DNA from: Alicyclobacillus tolerans | GTDB lineage: Bacteria > Bacillota > Bacilli > Alicyclobacillales > Alicyclobacillaceae | DNA length: 64,000 nt | Assembly: GCF_900142255.1 (NCBI RefSeq) | Contig: NZ_FRAF01000001.1 | Coordinates: 62,001-126,000 of the forward strand | Direction of reading: 5' to 3' | Part shown: one piece after another, positions 46,148 through 53,434 of the stretch | Layout of the letters: each line of letters starts with the position of its first letter | Position numbering within the stretch: position 1 is the stretch's first letter | Translations under genes and position numbers: made by a program | Notes under the pieces: generated by a model | Databases searched by the model: none | The model's input: the letters and a program-made list of their open reading frames with translations, nothing else | Told to the model about the DNA's origin: nothing

Positions 46148-47421
46148 TGGCTTGCCCTCTCCTTTTTCAGGCTGTTGATGATTGTCGCTACAACCTTGTC
46201 TGCGGGCACATCCATCTGCTCACCGCTGGCGAGCGATTTCATCCCCACTACACCTTTCGCCACTTCTTGTTCGCCAAGCAACAGAACCCACTGAGCGTGG
46301 AGCCGATCTGCTGTTTTCAATTGTGATTTCAAGCTTTTACCGTTGAAGTCTCTTTCCGTTGCAATGCCCTCAGCACGCAAAGCAGCTACAAGCTCGGTAG
46401 CAGGCAGGGAGGCAGAAGCATCAGCAACCGCAACGTAGACATCTATCGAATCTGACACAGGCACATATACCTGTTGCTCAACAGCCAATTGAATGACTCT
46501 CTCCATACCGCCAGCAAAACCGATTCCAGGTATATCAGGCCCGCCCAGTTCTTTAATCAAACCGTTGTAGCGCCCACCGCCAGCCAATGTACTGCTACCT
46601 TCAGTCGTTACTTCCCAAGCTGTGCGTGTATAATAATCAAGACCGCGCACCAATTTTCCATTGAGTTGATATGGGACCGACATAGCCGTCAAATGTTCTT
46701 GTACGGTGGCAAAATGCTCTGCACATTCTGCACATAACCGTTCGGCAATACTAGGTACCTGAAGTTCTGTCAATAACCGTTGACAATTTTCGTGTTTACA
46801 GTCAAACATGCGCAAAGGATTTTTTTCCATACGACGCTGACAGTCCGAACAAAATTCTTCCTGTCGCGGTAACACTAAGGCCAACATCTCATCACGATGC
46901 AGTGGTCGACAGACAGAACAACCGACAGAATTTAATTCGACTTGCAAATGCTGCAGTCCAAAATCCGCCAGAATACGGTATGACAATTGCACCACTTCCG
47001 CGTCCAATTCTGGCGCGTTTGAACCAAGCACTTCACATCCATACTGGTAAAATTGCCTTGTTCTGCCGCCTTGTGGGCGCTCGTAGCGAAACATGGGGCC
47101 AAGGTAATACAGCTTGTCCAAATCTACCTTGCCATAACGCTTATTCTCCACATATGCCCGCACTACGCCTGCTGTACCTTCAGGACGCAATGTCAAAGAA
47201 CGATTACCACGATCGACAAAATTATACATTTCTTTTTCTACGATGTCTGTTGTTTCACCCACGCCGCGAACAAATAACTCGGTATGTTCAAAAATGGGCG
47301 TACGAATTTCTGTGTAATGAGCGACATGAAAATGACGACGAACATTTTTTTCAAATGCTTGCCAGAGTTCAATTTCGCCAGGCAGCAAGTCATACGTTCC
47401 GCGTGGTTTTTGAATTTGCAT
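46144..47421 (-). CDS. hisS: histidine--tRNA ligase
   Basis: A 425-residue class II synthetase. It begins IQKPRGTYDLLPGEIELW and has motif 2 (FRYERPQGGRTRQFYQYGCE). HisA boxes are LVRGLDYYTRTAWE and AGGGRYNGLIKELGG, with a C-terminal anticodon domain. GGAGG lies 7 nt before the ATG. First gene of hisS-aspS, preceded by an attenuator-like leader. Confidence 0.97.
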   Translation of the reverse strand: MQIQKPRGTYDLLPGEIELWQAFEKNVRRHFHVAHYTEIRTPIFEHTELFVRGVGETTDIVEKEMYNFVDRGNRSLTLRPEGTAGVVRAYVENKRYGKVDLDKLYYLGPMFRYERPQGGRTRQFYQYGCEVLGSNAPELDAEVVQLSYRILADFGLQHLQVELNSVGCSVCRPLHRDEMLALVLPRQEEFCSDCQRRMEKNPLRMFDCKHENCQRLLTELQVPSIAERLCAECAEHFATVQEHLTAMSVPYQLNGKLVRGLDYYTRTAWEVTTEGSSTLAGGGRYNGLIKELGGPDIPGIGFAGGMERVIQLAVEQQVYVPVSDSIDVYVAVADASASLPATELVAALRAEGIATERDFNGKSLKSQLKTADRLHAQWVLLLGEQEVAKGVVGMKSLASGEQMDVPADKVVATIINSLKKERASQ

Positions 47422-47619
47422 GGGTCGGCCTCCTCATTTTGCAATACGAGCCCTGCAGGGAAAAAGACTTCTCACGTATTTTGGATAGGCGAAAAACAAC
47501 AAAAAGCCTTCCATCGACTGAACACATGGTTCAGGGACGAAAAGGCCTGAAGTTTTCCGCGTTCACGTCCGCCATTCGTTGCAAATCCATGTGAACGTCT
47601 CGCCTACTGGACGTTGTCT
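47422..47619 (-). promoter_or_regulatory. attenuator-like leader of hisS-aspS
   Basis: A leader of about 198 nt from the promoter at 47626-47655 to the hisS ATG. It contains a 7-bp CGTTCAC/GTGAACG stem (47590s with 47560s). A terminator follows (47494-47546). In between is an unannotated open frame of 19 codons, ATG at 47591, ending FRPFRP before a TGA inside the terminator stem. A canonical T-box sequence is missing: only GTGAACGCGG is there. Premature termination as a control step is strongly suggested; the sensor is unknown. Confidence 0.6.
47494..47546 (-). terminator. leader terminator upstream of hisS
   Basis: GGCCTTTTCGTC...CTGAAC pairs with GTTCAG...GATGGAAGGC, then TTTTTGTTGTTTTT on the minus strand. 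It lies about 70 nt before the hisS start. Confidence 0.8.
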
Positions 47620-47625
47620 GAAGGG

Positions 47626-47655
47626 ATTATACGAATCCGAGTATACTTGTGTCAA
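47626..47655 (-). promoter_or_regulatory. strong sigma-A promoter of hisS-aspS
   Basis: Consensus TTGACA (47655-47650) and consensus TATAAT (47631-47626) with an 18-nt spacer on the minus strand. Confidence 0.9.
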
Positions 47656-47667
47656 TGTTTCCAAAGG

Positions 47668-47847
47668 TCAACGAATAGTCATCGCTGTTAATTTTTTCAT
47701 CACTCTTCCTTCTGCTGTTTTGTCGTGAATATTTTGACAAAATCCAAAGGAAAGATTCTGCATCTGCTCATCGGAGGTCTGCATCTTCCATTCTGCAGCG
47801 GCGTGAAAACCTTGCTGCCATTTGCTGTCGAGTTTTCTCGTCACCAT
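47668..47847 (-). CDS. small protein of unknown function, 59 residues
   Basis: I do not recognise this gene. It has a very good ribosome binding site (GGAGGAAGAG before the ATG at 47847) and codes for a polar protein, MVTRKLDSKWQQGFHAAAEW at the start, with one Cys and no membrane segment. It ends 13 nt before the -35 box of hisS. It lies divergently from hemL. The strong start signal is the main support. Confidence 0.5.
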   Translation of the reverse strand: MVTRKLDSKWQQGFHAAAEWKMQTSDEQMQNLSFGFCQNIHDKTAEGRVMKKLTAMTIR

Positions 47848-47898
47848 CTCTTCCTCCATTCCAAGTATGGTTGAGAAAAGTTTTACCTAGTCGGCAAA

Positions 47899-47927
47899 TT
47901 GCCATACGAAAGTTACAACAATAAAAT
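47899..47927 (+). promoter_or_regulatory. possible promoter of hemL
   Basis: TTGCCA (47899-47904), 17-nt spacer, TAAAAT (47922-47927), about 67 nt before the hemL start. Confidence 0.5.
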
Positions 47928-47993
47928 CGTCTGCCCAAACTCCGCAAATTGTGATAGCCTGAGGGCTGGTAAATTGTTTTGGGGAGGATCATT

Positions 47994-49310
47994 GTGTCAC
48001 ATCTTACTCGCGAACGAGCACAGACAAAATTTTGGTTTGAACGAGCAACGGCAAGTATTCTTGGCGGTGTTAACAGTCCATCGCGTTCCTTTAAGTCAGT
48101 TGGTGGTGGAACACCTATTGTCATGCAAAAGGGTAACGGTAGTCGTTTTATCGATGTTGACGGACAGGAGTATATTGATTACCTTGCTGCCTACGGACCT
48201 TCTATTCTAGGTCACGCTCATCCCGTCGTCATGGACGCCATTCGTAAAGCTACTCAGGACGGCATACTTTATGGAACACCTTGCCCGGCAGAAGTAGAAT
48301 TTGCAGAAACACTGCGTCAAGCGATTCCTGATTTAGAACGTCTGAGATTTGTCAATTCCGGAACAGAAGCAGTCATGACTACCATTCGTGTAGCACGGGC
48401 TGTAACGGGAAGAAATAAAATTGTCAAATTTGCCGGATGTTACCATGGACACTCTGACGCTATGCTTGTTGCTGCTGGAAGCGGCCCATCTTCTATAGGC
48501 GTGCCGGATAGTGCAGGCGTAACCGCAAATACGGCGGCCGAAATTATTACGGTTCCTTTTAATGACTTATCATCTCTGGAAAAAGCACTTGCATGCCATG
48601 GAATGGAAGTTGCTGCCGTTTTAGTGGAACCCATTGTAGGGAATTTTGGTATTGTAGCTCCTGAATCTGAAAATTATTTACAAAAAGTGATTGACATATC
48701 ACACCAACACGGCGCTTTGGTTATTTTTGACGAGGTGATTACAGGTTTTCGTTTCCACTACGGTTCAGCAGCGCAACTTTATGGGGTTCACGCTGACCTC
48801 TACGCACTTGGTAAAATTATTGGCGGCGGACTGCCAATTGGCGCGTATGGGGGCAAACTCGATATCATGAATCAAGTAGCTCCACTCGGTCCAGCTTATC
48901 AAGCAGGTACTATGGCAGGTAATCCTTTATCCATGAAAGCGGGTCTAGCTTGCTTGAGTGTGTTAAAAACACCAGGCATCTACGAAAGAATGGAAGACCT
49001 AGCCAAACGATTGACTCAAGGTATTCTTGAACTAGCCCATCACTATCATGAAACAATTACAATCAATCGTGTGGGGGGAGCCTTTACCATCTTTTTTGGT
49101 TCTCAACCTGTTCGCCAGTATGCAGACGCTGAAGCGACGGACGGCGTAAAATTTGCCCAATTTTTTCACGAATTGATTCAAAGAGGAATTTTTATTGCTC
49201 CTTCAAAATACGAGGCTTGGTTTGTTTCTGCTGTCCATACAGAAACCGATATTGAAGAAACATTGCAAGCGGTGGATGAAAGCTTTCATGCTATGCAAAA
49301 TACACAATGA
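47994..49310 (+). CDS. hemL: glutamate-1-semialdehyde 2,1-aminomutase
   Basis: A 438-residue PLP enzyme that makes 5-aminolevulinate, the first dedicated precursor of heme, from glutamate-1-semialdehyde. [15 protein letters not shown] and [17 protein letters not shown] are conserved, and the PLP lysine is in [19 protein letters not shown] chose the GTG at 47994, six nt after GGGGAGG. Bacilli often carry a second copy (gsaB), so this one may be either; the usual hem operon is not around it. Confidence 0.94.
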   Translation: MSHLTRERAQTKFWFERATASILGGVNSPSRSFKSVGGGTPIVMQKGNGSRFIDVDGQEYIDYLAAYGPSILGHAHPVVMDAIRKATQDGILYGTPCPAEVEFAETLRQAIPDLERLRFVNSGTEAVMTTIRVARAVTGRNKIVKFAGCYHGHSDAMLVAAGSGPSSIGVPDSAGVTANTAAEIITVPFNDLSSLEKALACHGMEVAAVLVEPIVGNFGIVAPESENYLQKVIDISHQHGALVIFDEVITGFRFHYGSAAQLYGVHADLYALGKIIGGGLPIGAYGGKLDIMNQVAPLGPAYQAGTMAGNPLSMKAGLACLSVLKTPGIYERMEDLAKRLTQGILELAHHYHETITINRVGGAFTIFFGSQPVRQYADAEATDGVKFAQFFHELIQRGIFIAPSKYEAWFVSAVHTETDIEETLQAVDESFHAMQNTQ

Positions 49311-49329
49311 TTTTATTTATGCTGGGAAT

Positions 49330-49362
49330 GGGCTGTGCACCTAATGGTAAACAGCCCTTTTA
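49330..49362 (+). terminator. intrinsic terminator of hemL
   Basis: GGGCTGT (49330-49336) and ACAGCCC (49351-49357), followed by TTTTATT. The T-tract touches the stop codon of the convergent thioredoxin-like gene. Confidence 0.85.
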
Positions 49363-49686
49363 TTGAATCCAGACATCTGCAAGTTGAGAAATCAAATCTT
49401 CTTTGCTTTTATAGCCAACCATACGGCGAAATAATGAACCTTGAAGAAAGATCAGTAGACTTGGAACAGCTTGAACACCGTAGCGATTGCAAAAATCTTC
49501 CTCTTTATCCGCCTGAATGCAGGCCCAAAAAAATTGGTCCGGACACTCTTTTCTAACTTCGTCCACTACTTTTCGAAACAGTTGTGACGCTTCACACCAA
49601 TCAGCGTCAGCCAATAAAAAAAGATGACTATGCTTAACCGCCAAGACAGACACGTTTTCCGAGGTAATACACTGTAACTCTGTCAA
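49360..49686 (-). CDS. thioredoxin-like protein with a single active-site cysteine
   Basis: A 108-residue thioredoxin-fold protein. The place of the WCGPC motif reads ADADWCEASQLFRKV, so only the first Cys is kept (WCxxS). The cis-proline loop AVPSLLIFLQGSLFRRMVG is intact. Such monothiol forms cannot run a dithiol cycle; they may bind a partner, glutathione-like thiols or act as traps. TTG start after GAGGGG with 8 nt of spacing. Monocistronic. Confidence 0.85.
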   Translation of the reverse strand: MTELQCITSENVSVLAVKHSHLFLLADADWCEASQLFRKVVDEVRKECPDQFFWACIQADKEEDFCNRYGVQAVPSLLIFLQGSLFRRMVGYKSKEDLISQLADVWIQ

Positions 49687-49735
49687 ACAATGAACCCCTC
49701 ACTTCGCGAACAATCATTTTAGCCATTCTTTCAAT

Positions 49736-49769
49736 ATTCTTTATAAAATGCGATTCTTTATAAAATGCG
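49736..49769. repeat. two tandem copies of a 17-bp unit
   Basis: ATTCTTTATAAAATGCG occurs twice head to tail (49736-49752, 49753-49769). The second copy also forms the left arm of the hairpin at 49762-49787. Confidence 0.8.
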
Positions 49770-49788
49770 TCATTGAGGACGCATTTTT
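49762..49788 (-). terminator. terminator of the CaCA antiporter gene
   Basis: AAAATGCGTC (49762-49771) and GACGCATTTT (49778-49787) form a perfect 10-bp stem that ends in U-rich sequence on both strands. It lies about 20 nt past the antiporter stop. Confidence 0.75.
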
Positions 49789-49808
49789 GTATCCTTATGT
49801 TCAGTTTA

Positions 49809-50906
49809 CTACACGATCTCCTGATTGGTAGACCTGCGAAAAGAAACATACGCCAAAAAGAGCAAGAAGAAGATGATGAAGACAAATATAAAGAACCAGT
49901 GCGGGCTATGACGTACTACCGGGATCGACAGCAGTGGCATGACAAAATAGAAAATAGAGGCAATCCAGAGCATCCAGGCGTAAAGTCCGCCATAAAGTCT
50001 ATACATGCCATATAAGAAAGCGGCAGCCGCCAAGGTCAGTGAACCTGTCAGAAGAGCGTCTGTTGTTAGCGACCATGGTGTCATCCAAATGCCCAGTGCT
50101 GGCACCCAAGTGGATTGAAAGACCATAGCACCTGTGATATTGCCTACTGCCAAACTATCTCGCGATCGGCGAATCCACATCACACTGTTCAAAGTTTCCG
50201 GCAACTCTGTAGCAAGCGGAATCAAGAGAGCAGATACAACAAATGCGGGTAATCTCCAGACGCTTGCCATGTGTTCTACCGCGTTGGTCAAAAAATGGGC
50301 ACCGCCCACTATGCAAGCAATTGATAAAAATACCTGAAGAACAATATGTGAAAGTTTCGGTTCATCTTTAGAAAAAGATAGGTACAAAGCGTGTAGATCA
50401 GGCTCTTCTTCGGACGCTATGGGTTTGTCACGCAAAGTTCGCCAGACAAACAAAGCATATAGAAACACGAGCAAGAGCGCGCTCAGATGATGTACCCATA
50501 CAATCGGCACACATCCCGCAACCATAGCGCAAATATAGGCACAAATAAAAAAGCCCATGTCACGCATAAACGATTTCTGTTCAATCGAAAGGGGTAAACG
50601 AATAGTTCGGTTACGGGAACTGAGCAAAGCGAGTGCCATGACTAAGGAGCCTAAGGTTGAGAGCAAGAATGGTGCACCAAGAATGCCGCCAATTCCTACA
50701 TCCGCCGCTTCTTTCGATGTGCCAAACAAAATGGCTGTCACAGGCACTGCCGTCTCAGGAAGAGCAGTACCTATGGCTGCCAATACACTGCCGACTGCGC
50801 CTTGGCCAAGCTGAAGTTTAACGCCTAGCCACTCAATCGCGTTGGTAAACAGTTCTGCCCCAAACAATATCATCGCCAGCGCAAACAGAGTGGTTACTGC
50901 AGTCAC
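49809..50906 (-). CDS. sodium/calcium antiporter (CaCA family)
   Basis: A 365-residue membrane protein with ten to eleven hydrophobic segments and the two alpha-repeats of Ca/cation antiporters: GSVLAAIGTALPETAVP in the first half and SALLIPLATELPETLNS in the second, with the paired acidic residues. A hydrophilic loop of about 30 residues in the middle (KPIASEEEPDLHALYLSF) separates the halves. It probably exchanges Ca for Na or H; the exact ions are inferred from the family. Confidence 0.9.
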   Translation of the reverse strand: MTAVTTLFALAMILFGAELFTNAIEWLGVKLQLGQGAVGSVLAAIGTALPETAVPVTAILFGTSKEAADVGIGGILGAPFLLSTLGSLVMALALLSSRNRTIRLPLSIEQKSFMRDMGFFICAYICAMVAGCVPIVWVHHLSALLLVFLYALFVWRTLRDKPIASEEEPDLHALYLSFSKDEPKLSHIVLQVFLSIACIVGGAHFLTNAVEHMASVWRLPAFVVSALLIPLATELPETLNSVMWIRRSRDSLAVGNITGAMVFQSTWVPALGIWMTPWSLTTDALLTGSLTLAAAAFLYGMYRLYGGLYAWMLWIASIFYFVMPLLSIPVVRHSPHWFFIFVFIIFFLLFLAYVSFRRSTNQEIV

Positions 50907-50982
50907 TTTTTCCCCTCCCCACGCCCTGTCCCAATTATTTTTACGTGGGGAGGAACCAAACTAGACCAAAGATATTCGTGAT

Positions 50983-51582
50983 TTAGGACAAACGATTCCA
51001 ATCTTTAAATAGCCAATCATCCAATGCGACCTCCGGTTCAACGATAACAGCAATCCACTGATTGTCTTTTGAGAAAATACGAACGCCACCTTCTGCACCA
51101 AACAAACTGGCTTCCATGGACATACTGACACCCAACTCTCTCCGCAATTGTCGAGCCGCCATCCAATACTGACGAAGTGTGGTCATCAGCGCATCATCAT
51201 AAGGACGATCGGATGCAACGACACGCTGATTGCGAACCATTACCCACCCTAACACGCCCGGTATGCGTGCCAATTTTTTGCATACTAAAGCGGATTCATC
51301 CAGGTCGCCCGATTCTTCAATGACCGTTGCAGGCGACAATTTCTCCGCTTGTAATACCGCATGTATACCTTGCTCATCTTTGGATTTTTCCTTGTTAAGA
51401 TGGACTGAATATTTTTCCTGCCATACATTTCCGTTGTTGATTGAATGTTCTAACGGGTACGCTTGCGCTGATGAACGCTTTTGTTGGGTATCGCGTTGAC
51501 GCCATATGGATAAATTGACAACACCAAGTACCAACACAAGCAAGACGATAATTCCCAAAATCCACCCCAACAGGTTGTGCAT
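50983..51582 (-). CDS. membrane-anchored protein with possible roadblock/LC7-like domain
   Basis: A 199-residue protein. An N-terminal membrane anchor (LLGWILGIIVLLVLVLGVV) is followed by a polar linker to about residue 95. The C-terminal 100 residues run LARIPGVLGWVMVRNQRVVA, MEASLFGAEGGVRIF and WIAVIVEPEVALDDWLF. That pattern of a GV-containing strand, long helix and two strands resembles roadblock/LC7 folds, which regulate small GTPases. I am not certain of the fold. It follows the ABC transporter genes by 83 nt on the same strand and may be their partner. Confidence 0.55.
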   Translation of the reverse strand: MHNLLGWILGIIVLLVLVLGVVNLSIWRQRDTQQKRSSAQAYPLEHSINNGNVWQEKYSVHLNKEKSKDEQGIHAVLQAEKLSPATVIEESGDLDESALVCKKLARIPGVLGWVMVRNQRVVASDRPYDDALMTTLRQYWMAARQLRRELGVSMSMEASLFGAEGGVRIFSKDNQWIAVIVEPEVALDDWLFKDWNRLS

Positions 51583-51665
51583 TCTTAAACCTCCCGAAGC
51601 AGATGGTTTGAATCACAAAAAGACCTTTTTGAACTCATCAATCTGCAGTTAATCACGGTTCCTTC

Positions 51666-52499
51666 TTATTGGTAATTTCTTTCGTTGACCCTCGTCAAGC
51701 CTGGAATACGCCATAGCCACTGAGGACGTAAGCGCCATATGCAAAAAGGTAATAAACAACAGGCAACAGCAAAATAAAAAATCACAAACAACACCCATTC
51801 TGCATTTCCAGAATGTACAGCATTCTCTAATTCAGCTTCAATCCAGAGCGGATTGAGCGACAAAAAAAACTGTCCGTAGCGAGCGACATCAGCGTCCACC
51901 GGATTCGAAGCAAGAGATTGAAGCCCTAAGCCAATGGAGCCTGTGATAAAAATCATAAAGGAGACCGTAGCATAGGACAACACCGTACTCCAACCAGAAC
52001 GCAAAGCAACTGTAGACCACATGACCGAGATCGTCGCAATTATAAAAATCGTAAACAATTGAAAAACAAGCACTGCCAGGACTTCTTGCGGAACAGCACC
52101 ACCAAACAGGAAAACTAAACTGTACAGTGGTAGAGAAGCCAGCAAAAGAAGATATTGAAGCGCGCTCGAAGCAATAATTTTCCCGAATAAAATGGAAAAA
52201 GGAGAAAGCGGCGTGGTCAACAAAACAGCCAATGTTCTCCTTTCTCGTTCACCGCTTATTGTCCCTGCCGAAAAAGCGGGCGTTAGAAAAGCGACAATAA
52301 TCATCTGAATCAGTGAGAGAATCGTAAAGACTTGTTGACTTCGCGCTGGCTGAAAAAGATAGAGCTGCCCCTGTACATTCTCGTATAGAAGAAAAAAAGT
52401 TAGTATGCCCATACTCGCCACATATCCTGTAACTACAATAGGCGCCCTGGAAGTTCGCATACGTTGTCGAAACTCTTTCAGCAATATCGGATTTTTCAT
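51666..52499 (-). CDS. ABC-2 type transporter permease
   Basis: A 277-residue permease with six hydrophobic segments. It begins NPILLKEFRQRMRTSRAP, with an amphipathic helix before segment 1, and carries GERERRTLAVLLTTPLSP, the typical ABC-2 loop. Its start overlaps the ATPase gene as ATGA. With the ATPase it forms an exporter; cargo unknown. Confidence 0.9.
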   Translation of the reverse strand: MKNPILLKEFRQRMRTSRAPIVVTGYVASMGILTFFLLYENVQGQLYLFQPARSQQVFTILSLIQMIIVAFLTPAFSAGTISGERERRTLAVLLTTPLSPFSILFGKIIASSALQYLLLLASLPLYSLVFLFGGAVPQEVLAVLVFQLFTIFIIATISVMWSTVALRSGWSTVLSYATVSFMIFITGSIGLGLQSLASNPVDADVARYGQFFLSLNPLWIEAELENAVHSGNAEWVLFVIFYFAVACCLLPFCIWRLRPQWLWRIPGLTRVNERNYQ

Positions 52500-53434
52500 G
52501 CGCTCCCCCCTTCTTCCCGTTCACTGGTGAGGCGTAAAAATAACGCCTCAATGTCAGTTGGCCGTTCTGCAAATTGACTTACCCTGACGCCCCGTCGCAA
52601 CAGTTTAAGCAACAATTCTGATTGCTCTTCAAGTGTACCTTGGTAGATAACTTCTACTCCTTCAGGAAAGTAGGTAACCGAACTCACCTCTGGCACATCG
52701 CGCAAAGCCTGTTCAAGTACATGCTGTGAGGACTTAGTGGCAATCCATAACGTACGTTGTGAACTACTGTGTTGAAGCATGACAGACACAGAAGCAACTG
52801 CAGCAATTTGACCACGTCGCAAAATACCAATTTCATCCGCAAACTCCGCTAATTCATACAAAATATGAGAAGAAATAACAACCGTTTTTTTCAATGCTTT
52901 TAGTTCCTTGAGTACGCTGCGCAATTCAATACGCGATCGTGGATCAAGCCCTGAGGCAGGTTCGTCTAAAATTAAAACGGGTGGGTTGTGCATTAAGCAT
53001 CTAGCAATTTCCAATCTTTGCTGCATACCTCGTGACAAGGCGTTGACATACGTGTGCCGCTTGTCCACAAGCTGTACTCGCTCTAATAAATCCTGCCGAC
53101 GTTTTTGCATGACAGCACGCGGTACAGCGTAACAATCCGCATAAAATTCCAAATACTCATCTACACTTAAATCGTCATATACACCAAAGCTGTCCGGCAT
53201 AAACCCGATGGAACGGCGGACATCCGAAGGATGGCGAACCACATCGTAACCGTTGATAACCGCCTTACCTGATGTTGGCGTAGACAATGTAGCCAACATA
53301 GATAAGGTTGTCGTTTTACCTGCGCCATTTTCACCAACCAACCCAAAAACTGTTCCCTCTGGTACATATAAATTCAACTTATCTACCGCTGTAAATCGGC
53401 CAAATTTCTTGGTCAAATGTTGGGTTTGTATCAT
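52496..53434 (-). CDS. ABC transporter ATP-binding protein
   Basis: A 312-residue ATPase: Walker A VGENGAGKTTTLSML, Q-loop, signature ALSRGMQQRLEIARCL, Walker B VLILDEPASGLDPRSR, H-loop VVISSHILYELAE. A C-terminal domain of about 80 residues after the nucleotide-binding domain is common in ABC-2 systems. Coupled by 4-nt overlaps to the exported protein gene before it and the permease after it. Confidence 0.94.
   Translation of the reverse strand: MIQTQHLTKKFGRFTAVDKLNLYVPEGTVFGLVGENGAGKTTTLSMLATLSTPTSGKAVINGYDVVRHPSDVRRSIGFMPDSFGVYDDLSVDEYLEFYADCYAVPRAVMQKRRQDLLERVQLVDKRHTYVNALSRGMQQRLEIARCLMHNPPVLILDEPASGLDPRSRIELRSVLKELKALKKTVVISSHILYELAEFADEIGILRRGQIAAVASVSVMLQHSSSQRTLWIATKSSQHVLEQALRDVPEVSSVTYFPEGVEVIYQGTLEEQSELLLKLLRRGVRVSQFAERPTDIEALFLRLTSEREEGGSA

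Noticed and set aside
46902-47594. A 230-codon open frame on the plus strand opposite hisS
   Set aside because: It is antisense to a certain synthetase gene and to its leader, has no ribosome binding site, and its composition (many Arg, Cys, Tyr) is what a shadow frame gives.
47422-47619. T-box riboswitch in front of hisS
   Set aside because: The leader terminator looks like those of T-box genes, but the essential UGGN acceptor-pairing sequence is not present. I therefore report an attenuator of unknown type.
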